A stretch of 7,821 nt of DNA from an uncultured Eubacteriales bacterium (GTDB lineage Bacteria > Bacillota > Clostridia > Lachnospirales > CAG-274), in assembly GCA_902496345.1 (NCBI GenBank), contig CABVAP010000110.1:1-7821 (forward strand), given 5' to 3'. Shown piece by piece: positions 1 to 4,709 of the stretch (positions are counted from its first letter, which is position 1; every line of letters begins with the position of its first letter). Made by a program: the position numbers and the translations under genes. Below the pieces are notes generated by a model. That model was not told where the DNA came from. It ran no database searches and worked only from the letters and a program-made list of their open reading frames with translations.

Positions 1-2
1 TT

Positions 3-24
3 GACCGAACTTTTACATTCGGTC
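3..24. other. Small hairpin at the left edge
   Basis: GACCGAA (3-9) pairs perfectly with TTCGGTC (18-24) around an eight-base loop. A T-rich stretch follows on the plus strand (25-35) but is interrupted. It may be a terminator, an operator-like palindrome or part of a packaging region. The window ends too soon to tell. Nothing else recognisable lies between 25 and 77. Confidence 0.4.
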
Positions 25-77
25 GTTTCTTTTAATTGTAAGGGAATTTTAGGGGTCGACTTCCAACTATCGACAAT

Positions 78-86
78 AATATAATA
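78..86 (-). promoter_or_regulatory. Possible -10 element of a leftward late promoter
   Basis: Reading leftward, the segment is TATTATATT, a plausible -10. The place where a -35 would lie (about 104-109) has no TTGACA-like sequence and touches the edge of the 11-bp array. An activator-dependent promoter would look like this. AT-rich sequence makes chance matches common. Confidence 0.3.
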
Positions 87-108
87 ACACAGATTTTTTA
101 TTTAAAAT

Positions 109-163
109 TCCCATTTTTGTCCCAACTTTTTCCCACTTTTGTCCCGTGGATTTCCCACTTTTA
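109..163. repeat. Five tandem 11-bp repeats downstream of the late regulator
   Basis: Units begin at 109, 120, 131, 142 and 153, exactly 11 bp apart, with the best form TCCCACTTTTG (CAAAAGTGGGA on the coding strand). TCCC is kept in all five. The fourth unit (TCCCGTGGATT) is the most diverged. The array occupies most of the non-coding space after the regulator gene. One unit per helical turn would put every copy on the same face of the DNA, as expected for cooperative protein binding. Confidence 0.7.
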
Positions 164-172
164 AAAAAGTAT

Positions 173-203
173 TTTTCCACAATTTACATTGAAATTATCC
201 ACA
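173..203 (+). promoter_or_regulatory. Two DnaA-box-like sites, 22 bp apart
   Basis: TTTTCCACA (173-181) and TTATCCACA (195-203) lie in the same orientation, two helical turns apart. The second matches the strong bacterial DnaA box exactly and overlaps the regulator's stop codon. Two sites in AT-rich DNA could be chance, and no binding is shown. Confidence 0.3.
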
Positions 204-701
204 ATATCCAAACCACCTTGCAATCTGTTCTAATATCTGCTCTTTCTTTCTGTATATTGTGTTTTTACTCATATTCATATCAAACGTCATCTGTAGTGTA
301 CTTTTATTGTACTTATAAAACCCCTCAAGTATTTTTCTATACTCTTGTTTCATTCCATTTATGATATACTCTATTTCCCTATTATTTTGCCTTAAATAGC
401 TTATTTCATCTTCTACCTCTATAATCATACCAACAGTATCTTCAAACGATTTCTCAAGCCTCCTAAAGGCTTTTTCGATAGCTCTATCCTGTGGTGATGT
501 TACAGACCCACTACCACCTACACCGTCATAGTTGACAGCACTAAAGTCATCTTCTAATTTTATTCTTGACTTATCAATTTTTTCTGTAAGTTCTTGTTTT
601 CTTCTGTACAACCCTTTCAAGGTATATTCAAGCTGTTCAATCTTCTGTTGCTTAAAATAATATTCCTTTACTTGTTCTTCTGCCTTAGTTGTGTCAACCA
701 T
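195..701 (-). CDS. ArpU/DUF1492-type late transcription regulator
   Basis: A 168-residue protein of the kind found just before the terminase genes in many Firmicutes phages (DUF1492/ArpU, sigma-like late activators). It starts with a long coiled coil (KAEEQVKEYYFKQQKIEQLE, then KQELTEKIDKSRIKLEDDF), has a short Gly/Ser loop (VGGSGSVTSPQD) and a second helical hairpin. It ends in a helix-turn-helix like sigma region 4: YRKILEGFYKYNKSTLQMTFDM, then SKNTIYRKKEQILEQIARWF. It probably turns on late structural genes lying past the left edge. The frame extends to a TTG at 725, but the ATG at 701 has a full AGGAGG (711-716) nine bases upstream. The stop codon lies inside a perfect TTATCCACA. The tandem array at 109-163 just downstream is its most likely target. 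Confidence 0.85.
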   Translation of the reverse strand: MVDTTKAEEQVKEYYFKQQKIEQLEYTLKGLYRRKQELTEKIDKSRIKLEDDFSAVNYDGVGGSGSVTSPQDRAIEKAFRRLEKSFEDTVGMIIEVEDEISYLRQNNREIEYIINGMKQEYRKILEGFYKYNKSTLQMTFDMNMSKNTIYRKKEQILEQIARWFGYCG

Positions 702-729
702 TTTGTTATCCCTCCTATAAGCCAAAATA

Positions 730-756
730 GTACCAGAGGGATTTTCCCCCTGATAC
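730..756. other. Strong intergenic hairpin before the late-regulator gene
   Basis: GTACCAGAGGGA (730-741) pairs with TCCCCCTGATAC (745-756), twelve base pairs with two G-U pairs in the leftward RNA, around a three-base loop. In the leftward RNA it is followed by UAUUUUGG, a poor U-run, so it may be a weak terminator, an attenuator or an mRNA-processing hairpin. It lies eight bases after the stop at 764 and about 28 bases before the regulator's ATG. It shares the AGGGGG/CCCTCT stem core with the hairpin after ssb. Confidence 0.6.
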
Positions 757-763
757 TTCTGTT

Positions 764-922
764 CTATCTACCCTCTTTTGTCATCTGCTCAAAATATAAA
801 ATCAACTTGTGTATGTGCTTTATCTGCTCTGCTGTCAAGTGTTCTATGCTCTCACAGATTTCTTTTCGCCCATCAATATTATAATGTTTTGGGTTATTTA
901 TCAGTTCTTTTATTTCTGCCAT
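764..922 (-). CDS. Small DUF3310-like phage protein (52 aa)
   Basis: A 52-residue protein, MAEIKELINNPKHYNIDGRK, then EICESIEHLTAEQIKHIHKLILYFEQMTKEGR. The NPKHYN motif followed by a short helix resembles DUF3310 proteins, small phage proteins sometimes annotated as nucleotide-kinase-like, but this one is short and a catalytic function cannot be assigned. The ATG has AGGAGA (931-936) eight bases upstream, and that site overlaps the stop of the PAPS-reductase-family gene. The stretch coding for KEICESIE is repeated, with one mismatch, at 1868-1893. A strong hairpin follows the stop codon. The gene is real on ribosome binding site and position, and its function is unknown. Confidence 0.72.
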   Translation of the reverse strand: MAEIKELINNPKHYNIDGRKEICESIEHLTAEQIKHIHKLILYFEQMTKEGR

Positions 923-934
923 TTGTAACATCTC

Positions 935-1816
935 CTAAAATAAATTCATTTGTCCTATAAGCACTTTATTATCCTTTTTGACTTTTTGAACCCACCAGTC
1001 ATAGACATCTAAACCTGTTTCCCAACTTTTACAGTCTACCCCTTTTTCTTTCCTTTCGATGAGCATTCTGTCAAATGTTCTAATATAATTTTCTTTGTAT
1101 TTAGGATACCTGTTTAATTCTTCTGTCTGTTTTGTCGACATAGGACAACCTACACAACCAATTCTTTTATATCCGCATTGGTATAACGGATTAGACTTGC
1201 AACCGTAAAAATTAAGGAACTCCCAAACCTCCGAATCCGACCAATCAATAATAGGATTTAATGCCATTGTTCCTTTTATTTGACAATTCTCAAGCATTTT
1301 ACGGCTTTCTTCGTTGTCAGCACTTAAAATTATTTTATCTTTATTTTTTCTTTTAATTATTTCCAGTGAATGTCTACTTTTTCGTCTTACACTTTCAGCC
1401 CACCGAACACCCGTTGAAATAAATCTTCCTCGACCTCCTCTTTCTTTCAGTTCAGAACAGCAATATCTCATAAGTCTTGTTGGAGGCATACCTTTTTTTA
1501 CAATTAATTCCCACATAGTTAATTCGGGATATTCTATTTTTATATTCTGTATACTTCTTATGTATCTTACTGTTTCAGGTGCATCAACCGTTGTATGATT
1601 ATGAACTAATTCAAAAGGTATACCCGACAATTCAAATAAAATTCTTAAAACATCACTGTCTTTTCCACCACTATAACAAACATAATACGGTTTATCCATA
1701 AAACCATTTGAAATAGGTTCAAACGTTCGTATACGTTCAATAGCAATTTTTTCTTTATCAATCAGCTTGATACTACCGTCTGAATCTATTTGTAATTCCT
1801 TTAGCAATTTCAACAT
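935..1816 (-). CDS. PAPS reductase / DndC-like PP-loop ATPase family protein
   Basis: A protein of about 293 residues with the PP-loop motif SGGKDS (48-53), which binds ATP and activates a substrate by adenylation. It has the family's later elements: TVDAPET (about 75-81), GVRWAES (135-141) and WSDSEVWEFL (191-200). Cysteines at 118, 119, 205, 213, 220 and 223 (RYCCSELK, CGYKRIGCVGCPM) could hold an iron-sulfur cluster or zinc, as in relatives such as DndC. Phage members are often labelled phosphoadenosine phosphosulfate reductase, but sulfate assimilation is unlikely in this setting. Sulfur or other modification of nucleic acid, or a counter-defence role, is inference only. The start is uncertain: ATG 1816 lies only two bases after GGAGG, while TTG 1813 and TTG 1807 lie 5 and 11 bases after it. 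The TTG at 1825 lies before the site and is rejected. Confidence 0.87.
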   Translation of the reverse strand: MLKLLKELQIDSDGSIKLIDKEKIAIERIRTFEPISNGFMDKPYYVCYSGGKDSDVLRILFELSGIPFELVHNHTTVDAPETVRYIRSIQNIKIEYPELTMWELIVKKGMPPTRLMRYCCSELKERGGRGRFISTGVRWAESVRRKSRHSLEIIKRKNKDKIILSADNEESRKMLENCQIKGTMALNPIIDWSDSEVWEFLNFYGCKSNPLYQCGYKRIGCVGCPMSTKQTEELNRYPKYKENYIRTFDRMLIERKEKGVDCKSWETGLDVYDWWVQKVKKDNKVLIGQMNLF

Positions 1817-1866
1817 CTCCTCCAAACTCTAAATCCAAACACCGCCAAAAAAATAATTCCAACCAT
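1810..1866 (-). CDS. Minimal membrane peptide with FRVWR ending (possible remnant)
   Basis: The 18-codon frame MVGIIFLAVFGFRVWRRC starts at ATG 1866. It resembles the end of the peptide at 2947-2867 (hydrophobic run, then VFRVWR). The DNA shared between the two is a 15-bp identity that covers the ribosome binding site of the next gene. No ribosome binding site is evident before this ATG. An alternative frame over the same DNA runs 1910-1773 (MIQELKKEICESIELWLEL...), also without a good ribosome binding site, and overlaps the PAPS-reductase start. Either could be a decayed or recombinant leader. This is the only gene content I can suggest for 1817-1912. Confidence 0.35.
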   Translation of the reverse strand: MVGIIFLAVFGFRVWRRC

Positions 1867-1912
1867 AGTTCTATACTCTCACAGATTTCTTTTTTTAGCT
1901 CCTGTATCATTT

Positions 1913-2404
1913 TTATACCCAATCCAAGTCGTTCATTTCTGGTTTATGTTTCAAAGTCCAGAGGCAACAAACAATGTTCCACACAAAAGATATTTTATGA
2001 TTTTCGTCTTCATCACCCCTTAAAAATTTTAAATAATGTCGCAAAGCACTATCTATAAAAGAGTGTACCGGAATACCTTGTTCCCAATTTCTCTCACCGT
2101 ACTTTTTAGCACCTTCTTCAAAATGTTTCGATAAATCCAAGACAGCAGTAACAACACAAGCCATATTCGTACCGTATGTATAAGCAAGAAAATCCTTCAA
2201 CGCATTATATAAATTTGAAATATCTTCACTTTTTATGAAGTATGCTATATTTAATAAAACATTGTCGTTAGTATAATTTTCTGTTGAATAAAATAGACTT
2301 TCAATTATATCCAAAGGCATCAAATCGCATCGACCCTTGCCGTCTACAATATCTCTTTTTGCCCCTGTTTCAAAACTTCTTCTTTCTCCACTATCTTTTA
2401 TCAT
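1913..2404 (-). CDS. dATP/dGTP diphosphohydrolase-domain protein (DUF5664)
   Basis: A 163-residue protein with the conserved blocks of this phage family: SGERRSFETGAKRDIVDGKG and RCDLMPLD at residues 5-32, then HFEEGAKKYGERNWEQGIPV (94-113) and FIDSALRHYLKFLRGDEDENH (116-136). These blocks hold the acidic and His residues expected for metal-dependent nucleotide hydrolysis. Database families give this domain the name dATP/dGTP diphosphohydrolase N-terminal domain. The activity here is inferred from that family. Its position beside a MazG-like enzyme suggests a shared role in tuning the dNTP pool. An ATG at 2431 is also in frame, but the ATG at 2404 has AAGGAG eight bases upstream, so it is chosen. 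No overlap with the next enzyme gene: a gap of about 96 bases follows. Confidence 0.85.
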   Translation of the reverse strand: MIKDSGERRSFETGAKRDIVDGKGRCDLMPLDIIESLFYSTENYTNDNVLLNIAYFIKSEDISNLYNALKDFLAYTYGTNMACVVTAVLDLSKHFEEGAKKYGERNWEQGIPVHSFIDSALRHYLKFLRGDEDENHKISFVWNIVCCLWTLKHKPEMNDLDWV

Positions 2405-2870
2405 TTTCAACACTCCTTGTCTTTTCTTCATCTATTCTTTTAATCTGTCTATTCAATTTAGAACTTGTAATCTCATTTATTTCATACTGCCTTTTTGTCA
2501 AATAAATCAACTGATTTATACATATCTGAACATCTGCAATCTCTTCAATAATCATTTCAAACGCTTCACCTAACTTAATAGGTTTATCAAATCCGTTTCC
2601 CTTTACTCTGTTAAACTTAGCCAACGCTTGAATTAATTCGCCACATTCTTCAATAGTTTGGTTGCATTGCTTATCAAGACCATAATAGTCAGCAATCGTA
2701 AATGTATTTTTAATTATTTCAGATTGTTTGTCTTGCAATTCTTTAGCTTTCTCTAAATATATTTTCTTTTTATCATCGTCTTGTTCTATATATGCTGTCA
2801 TTTCACACCATATACTCACAAGACCCCAACCCCATTTATCAATCAGTTTATCAATATATTCTTGGTTCAT
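2391..2870 (-). CDS. MazG-like nucleotide pyrophosphohydrolase
   Basis: A 159-residue, probably all-helical protein. From residue 70 it shows the MazG/all-alpha NTP-PPase signature: QTIEECGELIQALAKF (EExxE at 74-78) and IIEEIADVQICINQL (ExxD at 110-113), the acidic residues that bind magnesium. Enzymes of this kind hydrolyse (d)NTPs to (d)NMPs plus pyrophosphate. In phages they may adjust dNTP pools or remove unwanted nucleotides. The first 60 residues (WGWGLVSIWCEMTAYIEQ, then a Lys-rich helix) are an extra helical part I cannot name. The frame extends upstream to 2885, but the ATG at 2870 is the start because GGAGG lies eight bases before it. The stop overlaps the next gene by 14 bases. The substrate cannot be told from sequence. 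Confidence 0.82.
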   Translation of the reverse strand: MNQEYIDKLIDKWGWGLVSIWCEMTAYIEQDDDKKKIYLEKAKELQDKQSEIIKNTFTIADYYGLDKQCNQTIEECGELIQALAKFNRVKGNGFDKPIKLGEAFEMIIEEIADVQICINQLIYLTKRQYEINEITSSKLNRQIKRIDEEKTRSVENDKR

Positions 2871-2947
2871 TCTTTTGCCCTCCAAACTCTAAACACTACC
2901 GTCAGTATAAAAATAACTATCAAAGCTACATAATCTGTACTAGCCAA
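2867..2947 (-). CDS. Very small membrane peptide with FRVWR ending
   Basis: A TTG start (2947) with GGGGG seven bases upstream gives a 26-residue peptide: a short polar start, one hydrophobic segment (YVALIVIFILTVV) and the basic end FRVWRAKE. This is a typical single-pass arrangement with a positive cytoplasmic tail. ATGs at 2974 and 2971 would add an extension starting MNYTGGEEL, but no ribosome binding site precedes them. The codons for RVWR contain the GGAGG used by the next gene, and the TGA overlaps its ATG (ATGA), so translation of the peptide would deliver ribosomes to the MazG-like gene. A related peptide lies at 1866-1810. Function unknown. Confidence 0.55.
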   Translation of the reverse strand: MASTDYVALIVIFILTVVFRVWRAKE

Positions 2948-3173
2948 TTCTTCGCCCCCTGTATAATTCATCATAGAAGAAACTTGTCTGATAGTTTTTT
3001 CCCTGCACAGTAGCAAAACGACTATATTTATGTAGTATAAAATATCTTTCGCCCTCGACATATATTTTATCATTCATTTTCAGACTTCTTTTAAACTCAT
3101 CAACACAACTTTGAAAGAACTTTGCACGCTCATACATAGCTTCATCAATTGCTATTTTTTTATTGTTTGGCAT
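2940..3173 (-). CDS. Hypothetical phage protein (77 aa)
   Basis: The first half appears helical (AIDEAMYERAKFFQSCVDEF). The second half appears beta-rich: KIYVEGERYFILHKYSRFATVQGK, then SFFYDELYRGRRIG. The second half looks like a small barrel such as those of phage SH3-like accessory proteins, and a similar ending is, to my memory, common in small phage proteins without known role. The frame extends to a GTG at 3182. The ATG at 3173 is preferred because GAGGGTG lies about six bases upstream and this GTG falls inside that site. The stop overlaps the start region of the following membrane peptide. Function unknown. Confidence 0.72.
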   Translation of the reverse strand: MPNNKKIAIDEAMYERAKFFQSCVDEFKRSLKMNDKIYVEGERYFILHKYSRFATVQGKNYQTSFFYDELYRGRRIG

Positions 3174-3315
3174 TGTTTCCACCCTCTTTCACATAAAAAG
3201 GATTTTCTTTTTTAGGTCGTAACGGCAACCCCTTTAAATCCCTTACAATGTTTAAAATGTCGTTACATAAGTCCCATACTATTTTTGACTCTTTACTCCT
3301 TGGTATCATTTTCAT
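3160..3315 (-). CDS. Small basic hypothetical protein (51 aa)
   Basis: A 51-residue frame reading MKMIPRSKESKIVWDLCNDI, then LNIVRDLKGLPLRPKKENPFYVKEGGNNAKQ. I do not recognise it. The amphipathic first half (SKIVWDLCNDILNIVRDL) suggests one helix, and the Pro/Lys-rich tail is probably extended. Support for coding is good: AGGAG sits nine bases before the ATG, the ATG overlaps the previous stop as ATGA, and the end overlaps the following ATG (3173) by 14 bases. Without this gene the stretch would be a gap of about 130 bases in an otherwise gapless operon. Function unknown. Confidence 0.7.
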   Translation of the reverse strand: MKMIPRSKESKIVWDLCNDILNIVRDLKGLPLRPKKENPFYVKEGGNNAKQ

Positions 3316-3467
3316 AAGCTACTTCTCCTTTGTTTAAAAATCATATAACAGTACATTTCAAATGCCTGTTCTTTCTCTGCTTCCTCATAAAGCACATTTC
3401 TAAGCTCGTCCGTAAGCTCCTCAGCACTATACTTACTACACTTTATCTTGTATAATTCTTCAACCAC
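3312..3467 (-). CDS. Small acidic hypothetical protein (51 aa)
   Basis: I do not recognise a family. The product is a compact, probably all-helical protein: VEELYKIKCSKYSAEELTDE, then NVLYEEAEKEQAFEMYCYMIFKQRRSSL. The frame is open further upstream to a GTG at 3509, but no ribosome binding site is there. The GTG at 3467 has AAGGTGG eight bases upstream and begins directly after the DUF1064 stop, so I chose it. The stop overlaps the next ATG as ATGA, which suggests translational coupling. Being short with a GTG start, it could easily be missed or mis-started by automatic annotation. Confidence 0.7.
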   Translation of the reverse strand: MVEELYKIKCSKYSAEELTDELRNVLYEEAEKEQAFEMYCYMIFKQRRSSL

Positions 3468-3468
3468 A

Positions 3469-3822
3469 CTATCTACCACCTTTTGTAAGGACAAACAAAT
3501 ATTTTTCACTATAACGATATAAAAACAGTTTTCGCTTTAGGTTAAAATCCTTTGTTCTAAAACCTTTTACATCTTCAACAATAAATTTTCTTTTACTCTT
3601 ATCAAAGTATTTAAAATCAGCTATGTACTTAATTTCTCTTTCAGTTTTACCGTATGCCTTAAATTTTTCTTGTAATAAAAACTCTGGTTGCAGTTCTAAA
3701 TCACTTATCATACCCAGTTTTTCCTGTAATTTGAGTTCTTCATATCTTATTGCTTCTGCTTTGCTGTCAAACTCAATTCCGTCAACAACAGTCTTTTTAT
3801 TGCCATATTTTCTATAACTCAA
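3469..3822 (-). CDS. DUF1064 family protein, PD-(D/E)xK nuclease-like (possible Holliday junction resolvase)
   Basis: A 117-residue basic protein beginning MSYRKYGNKKTVVDGIEFDSKAEAIRYEEL, the usual opening of DUF1064 phage proteins. Conserved features fit a small restriction-endonuclease fold: an EAIRYEEL helix, YIADFKY carrying an acidic residue, and VEDVKGFRTKDF, where Asp-Val-Lys fits the (D/E)xK motif. Members in phage replication modules are thought to be nucleases acting on recombination intermediates, but I know of no firm assignment, so that role is inferred. The start is TTG with AAGGAG eight bases upstream, overlapping the helicase-loader stop (TTGA). The stop is one base from the GTG start of the next small gene. 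Confidence 0.82.
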   Translation of the reverse strand: MSYRKYGNKKTVVDGIEFDSKAEAIRYEELKLQEKLGMISDLELQPEFLLQEKFKAYGKTEREIKYIADFKYFDKSKRKFIVEDVKGFRTKDFNLKRKLFLYRYSEKYLFVLTKGGR

Positions 3823-4709
3823 AATCCCAACTCCTTCATCAAACTTTTTGTATTTTCAATGCCTTTCAGCTTTCTCCAGCTACTTCCCTTAACTTCAAGT
3901 GGCGAACATACTTCAATCAATCTGTTATATATTCGTTCTTCTCTGTCAATGAGTCCTGATTTAAAGTCAACCGTCTGTAGGTTGGTTCGTAACTCCTGTT
4001 CGTTAAGGTTTGTTGATATTATCAACGGTCTTTTGCTCCTGTACCTTCCGTCAATAATCGAATACAATTTTTCATACGCCCATTTGGTACGACTTTCTGT
4101 ACCCAAATCGTCAAGAATTAACAAGCTAACTTCATTCAGCATATCAAGTATTTGTATTTCACCAATATTGTCATTTCCATTTCTAAAGCTGTCTTGTATT
4201 AAGCTTAATATTCTTGATACTGATATAGCAAGAACTGACACACCTTTTTTGTTAAGCTCATTAGCGATTGCAAAACTTAAATAGCTTTTCCCGTTTCCTG
4301 CTGCACCTTGGATTAACAACCCTCGGTTATTTGCTTTCATATTTTCCCAGTTTTCGCAATATCTTCTGCCAAACTCATAAAGCTTTTTGTTGTCCTCTTT
4401 GAATTTCCAATTTTCAAACGTTGAGCTTTCAAAGTTTTTATCCATAAGTGAATAATTTCTAAACCTATTTAAACTTCGTTCAAGTTTTTCGTTCTCTTCT
4501 TGCTCCTGCCTTTTCTTTATTGCCTCTTGAACACATACGCAAGCTATACCGACTCGCTTCGTTTGGTTTAAGATTTTTATATCCATTTGCAACGGCATTC
4601 CACATTTAGGGCATATAACAATAGGCTTCGTTAAATCTACGGCTTTACAGCTCGATTGGTTTAACACCTCCGTAATCTTCGTCAGCCCTGTTGCCTTCTC
4701 TTGTAACAC
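3819..4709 (-). CDS. DnaC-like AAA+ helicase loader with N-terminal zinc finger
   Basis: A 296-residue ATPase of the DnaC/IstB type that would load the replicative helicase at the phage origin. An N-terminal Cys cluster (CPKC at 33-36 and CVC at 57-59) looks like a zinc-binding fold, followed by a charged coiled stretch rich in Lys/Glu/Gln (60-80). The AAA+ core shows Walker A GAAGNGKS (135-142), Walker B LLILDDLG (196-203), sensor 1 ISTN (231-234) and an ERIYNRL segment near 257 with the likely arginine finger. The GTG start has AAAGGTGG nine bases upstream. It overlaps the initiator gene by 65 bases, which is long, but I see no better start before the zinc finger. Its TGA overlaps the TTG start of the next gene. 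Pairing with the initiator supports the role. Confidence 0.9.
   Translation of the reverse strand: MLQEKATGLTKITEVLNQSSCKAVDLTKPIVICPKCGMPLQMDIKILNQTKRVGIACVCVQEAIKKRQEQEENEKLERSLNRFRNYSLMDKNFESSTFENWKFKEDNKKLYEFGRRYCENWENMKANNRGLLIQGAAGNGKSYLSFAIANELNKKGVSVLAISVSRILSLIQDSFRNGNDNIGEIQILDMLNEVSLLILDDLGTESRTKWAYEKLYSIIDGRYRSKRPLIISTNLNEQELRTNLQTVDFKSGLIDREERIYNRLIEVCSPLEVKGSSWRKLKGIENTKSLMKELGF

Larger units (their letters stand above)
841..1893. repeat. 26-bp direct repeat, one mismatch, about 1 kb apart
   Basis: The segments 841-866 and 1868-1893 share 25 of 26 bases (core CTCTCACAGATTTCTTTT). Only the two end segments of this span are the repeat. The first lies in the DUF3310-like gene and encodes KEICESIE. 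The second gives the same peptide in a doubtful frame between the diphosphohydrolase and PAPS-reductase-family genes. Confidence 0.65.
1819..2893. repeat. 15-bp repeat carrying a ribosome binding site, before two enzyme genes
   Basis: CCTCCAAACTCTAAA is found at 1819-1833 and 2879-2893 (only these two segments of the given span). On the coding strand it reads TTTAGAGTTTGGAGG, whose end is the ribosome binding site for the PAPS-reductase-family gene and the MazG-like gene. In both cases it also encodes FRVWR of a tiny upstream peptide. Confidence 0.6.

Noticed and set aside
102..194. The regulator frame stays open for 30 codons past its TAA, reading ...KVGNPRDKSGKKLGQKWEF.
   Set aside because: It could hint at readthrough or a longer ancestral protein, but the 11-bp repeats are A/G-rich on that strand and contain few stop triplets, so an open frame is expected from the repeats alone. 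No readthrough signal is evident.
935..1816. Assignment as a sulfate-assimilation PAPS reductase (CysH).
   Set aside because: The PP-loop is shared, but the extra Cys motifs and the phage-operon setting fit DndC-like phage relatives better, and no other sulfate-assimilation gene is present.
841..1893. A CRISPR-like or transposon-end reading of the 26-bp and 15-bp direct repeats.
   Set aside because: Each repeat has only two copies, with no regular spacers, no terminal inverted repeats and no transposase nearby.
2867..3073. A 68-residue protein using the first start at 3073 in the membrane-peptide frame.
   Set aside because: It would overlap most of the 77-residue gene and has no ribosome binding site. 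The better supported start is the TTG at 2947 with GGGGG upstream.
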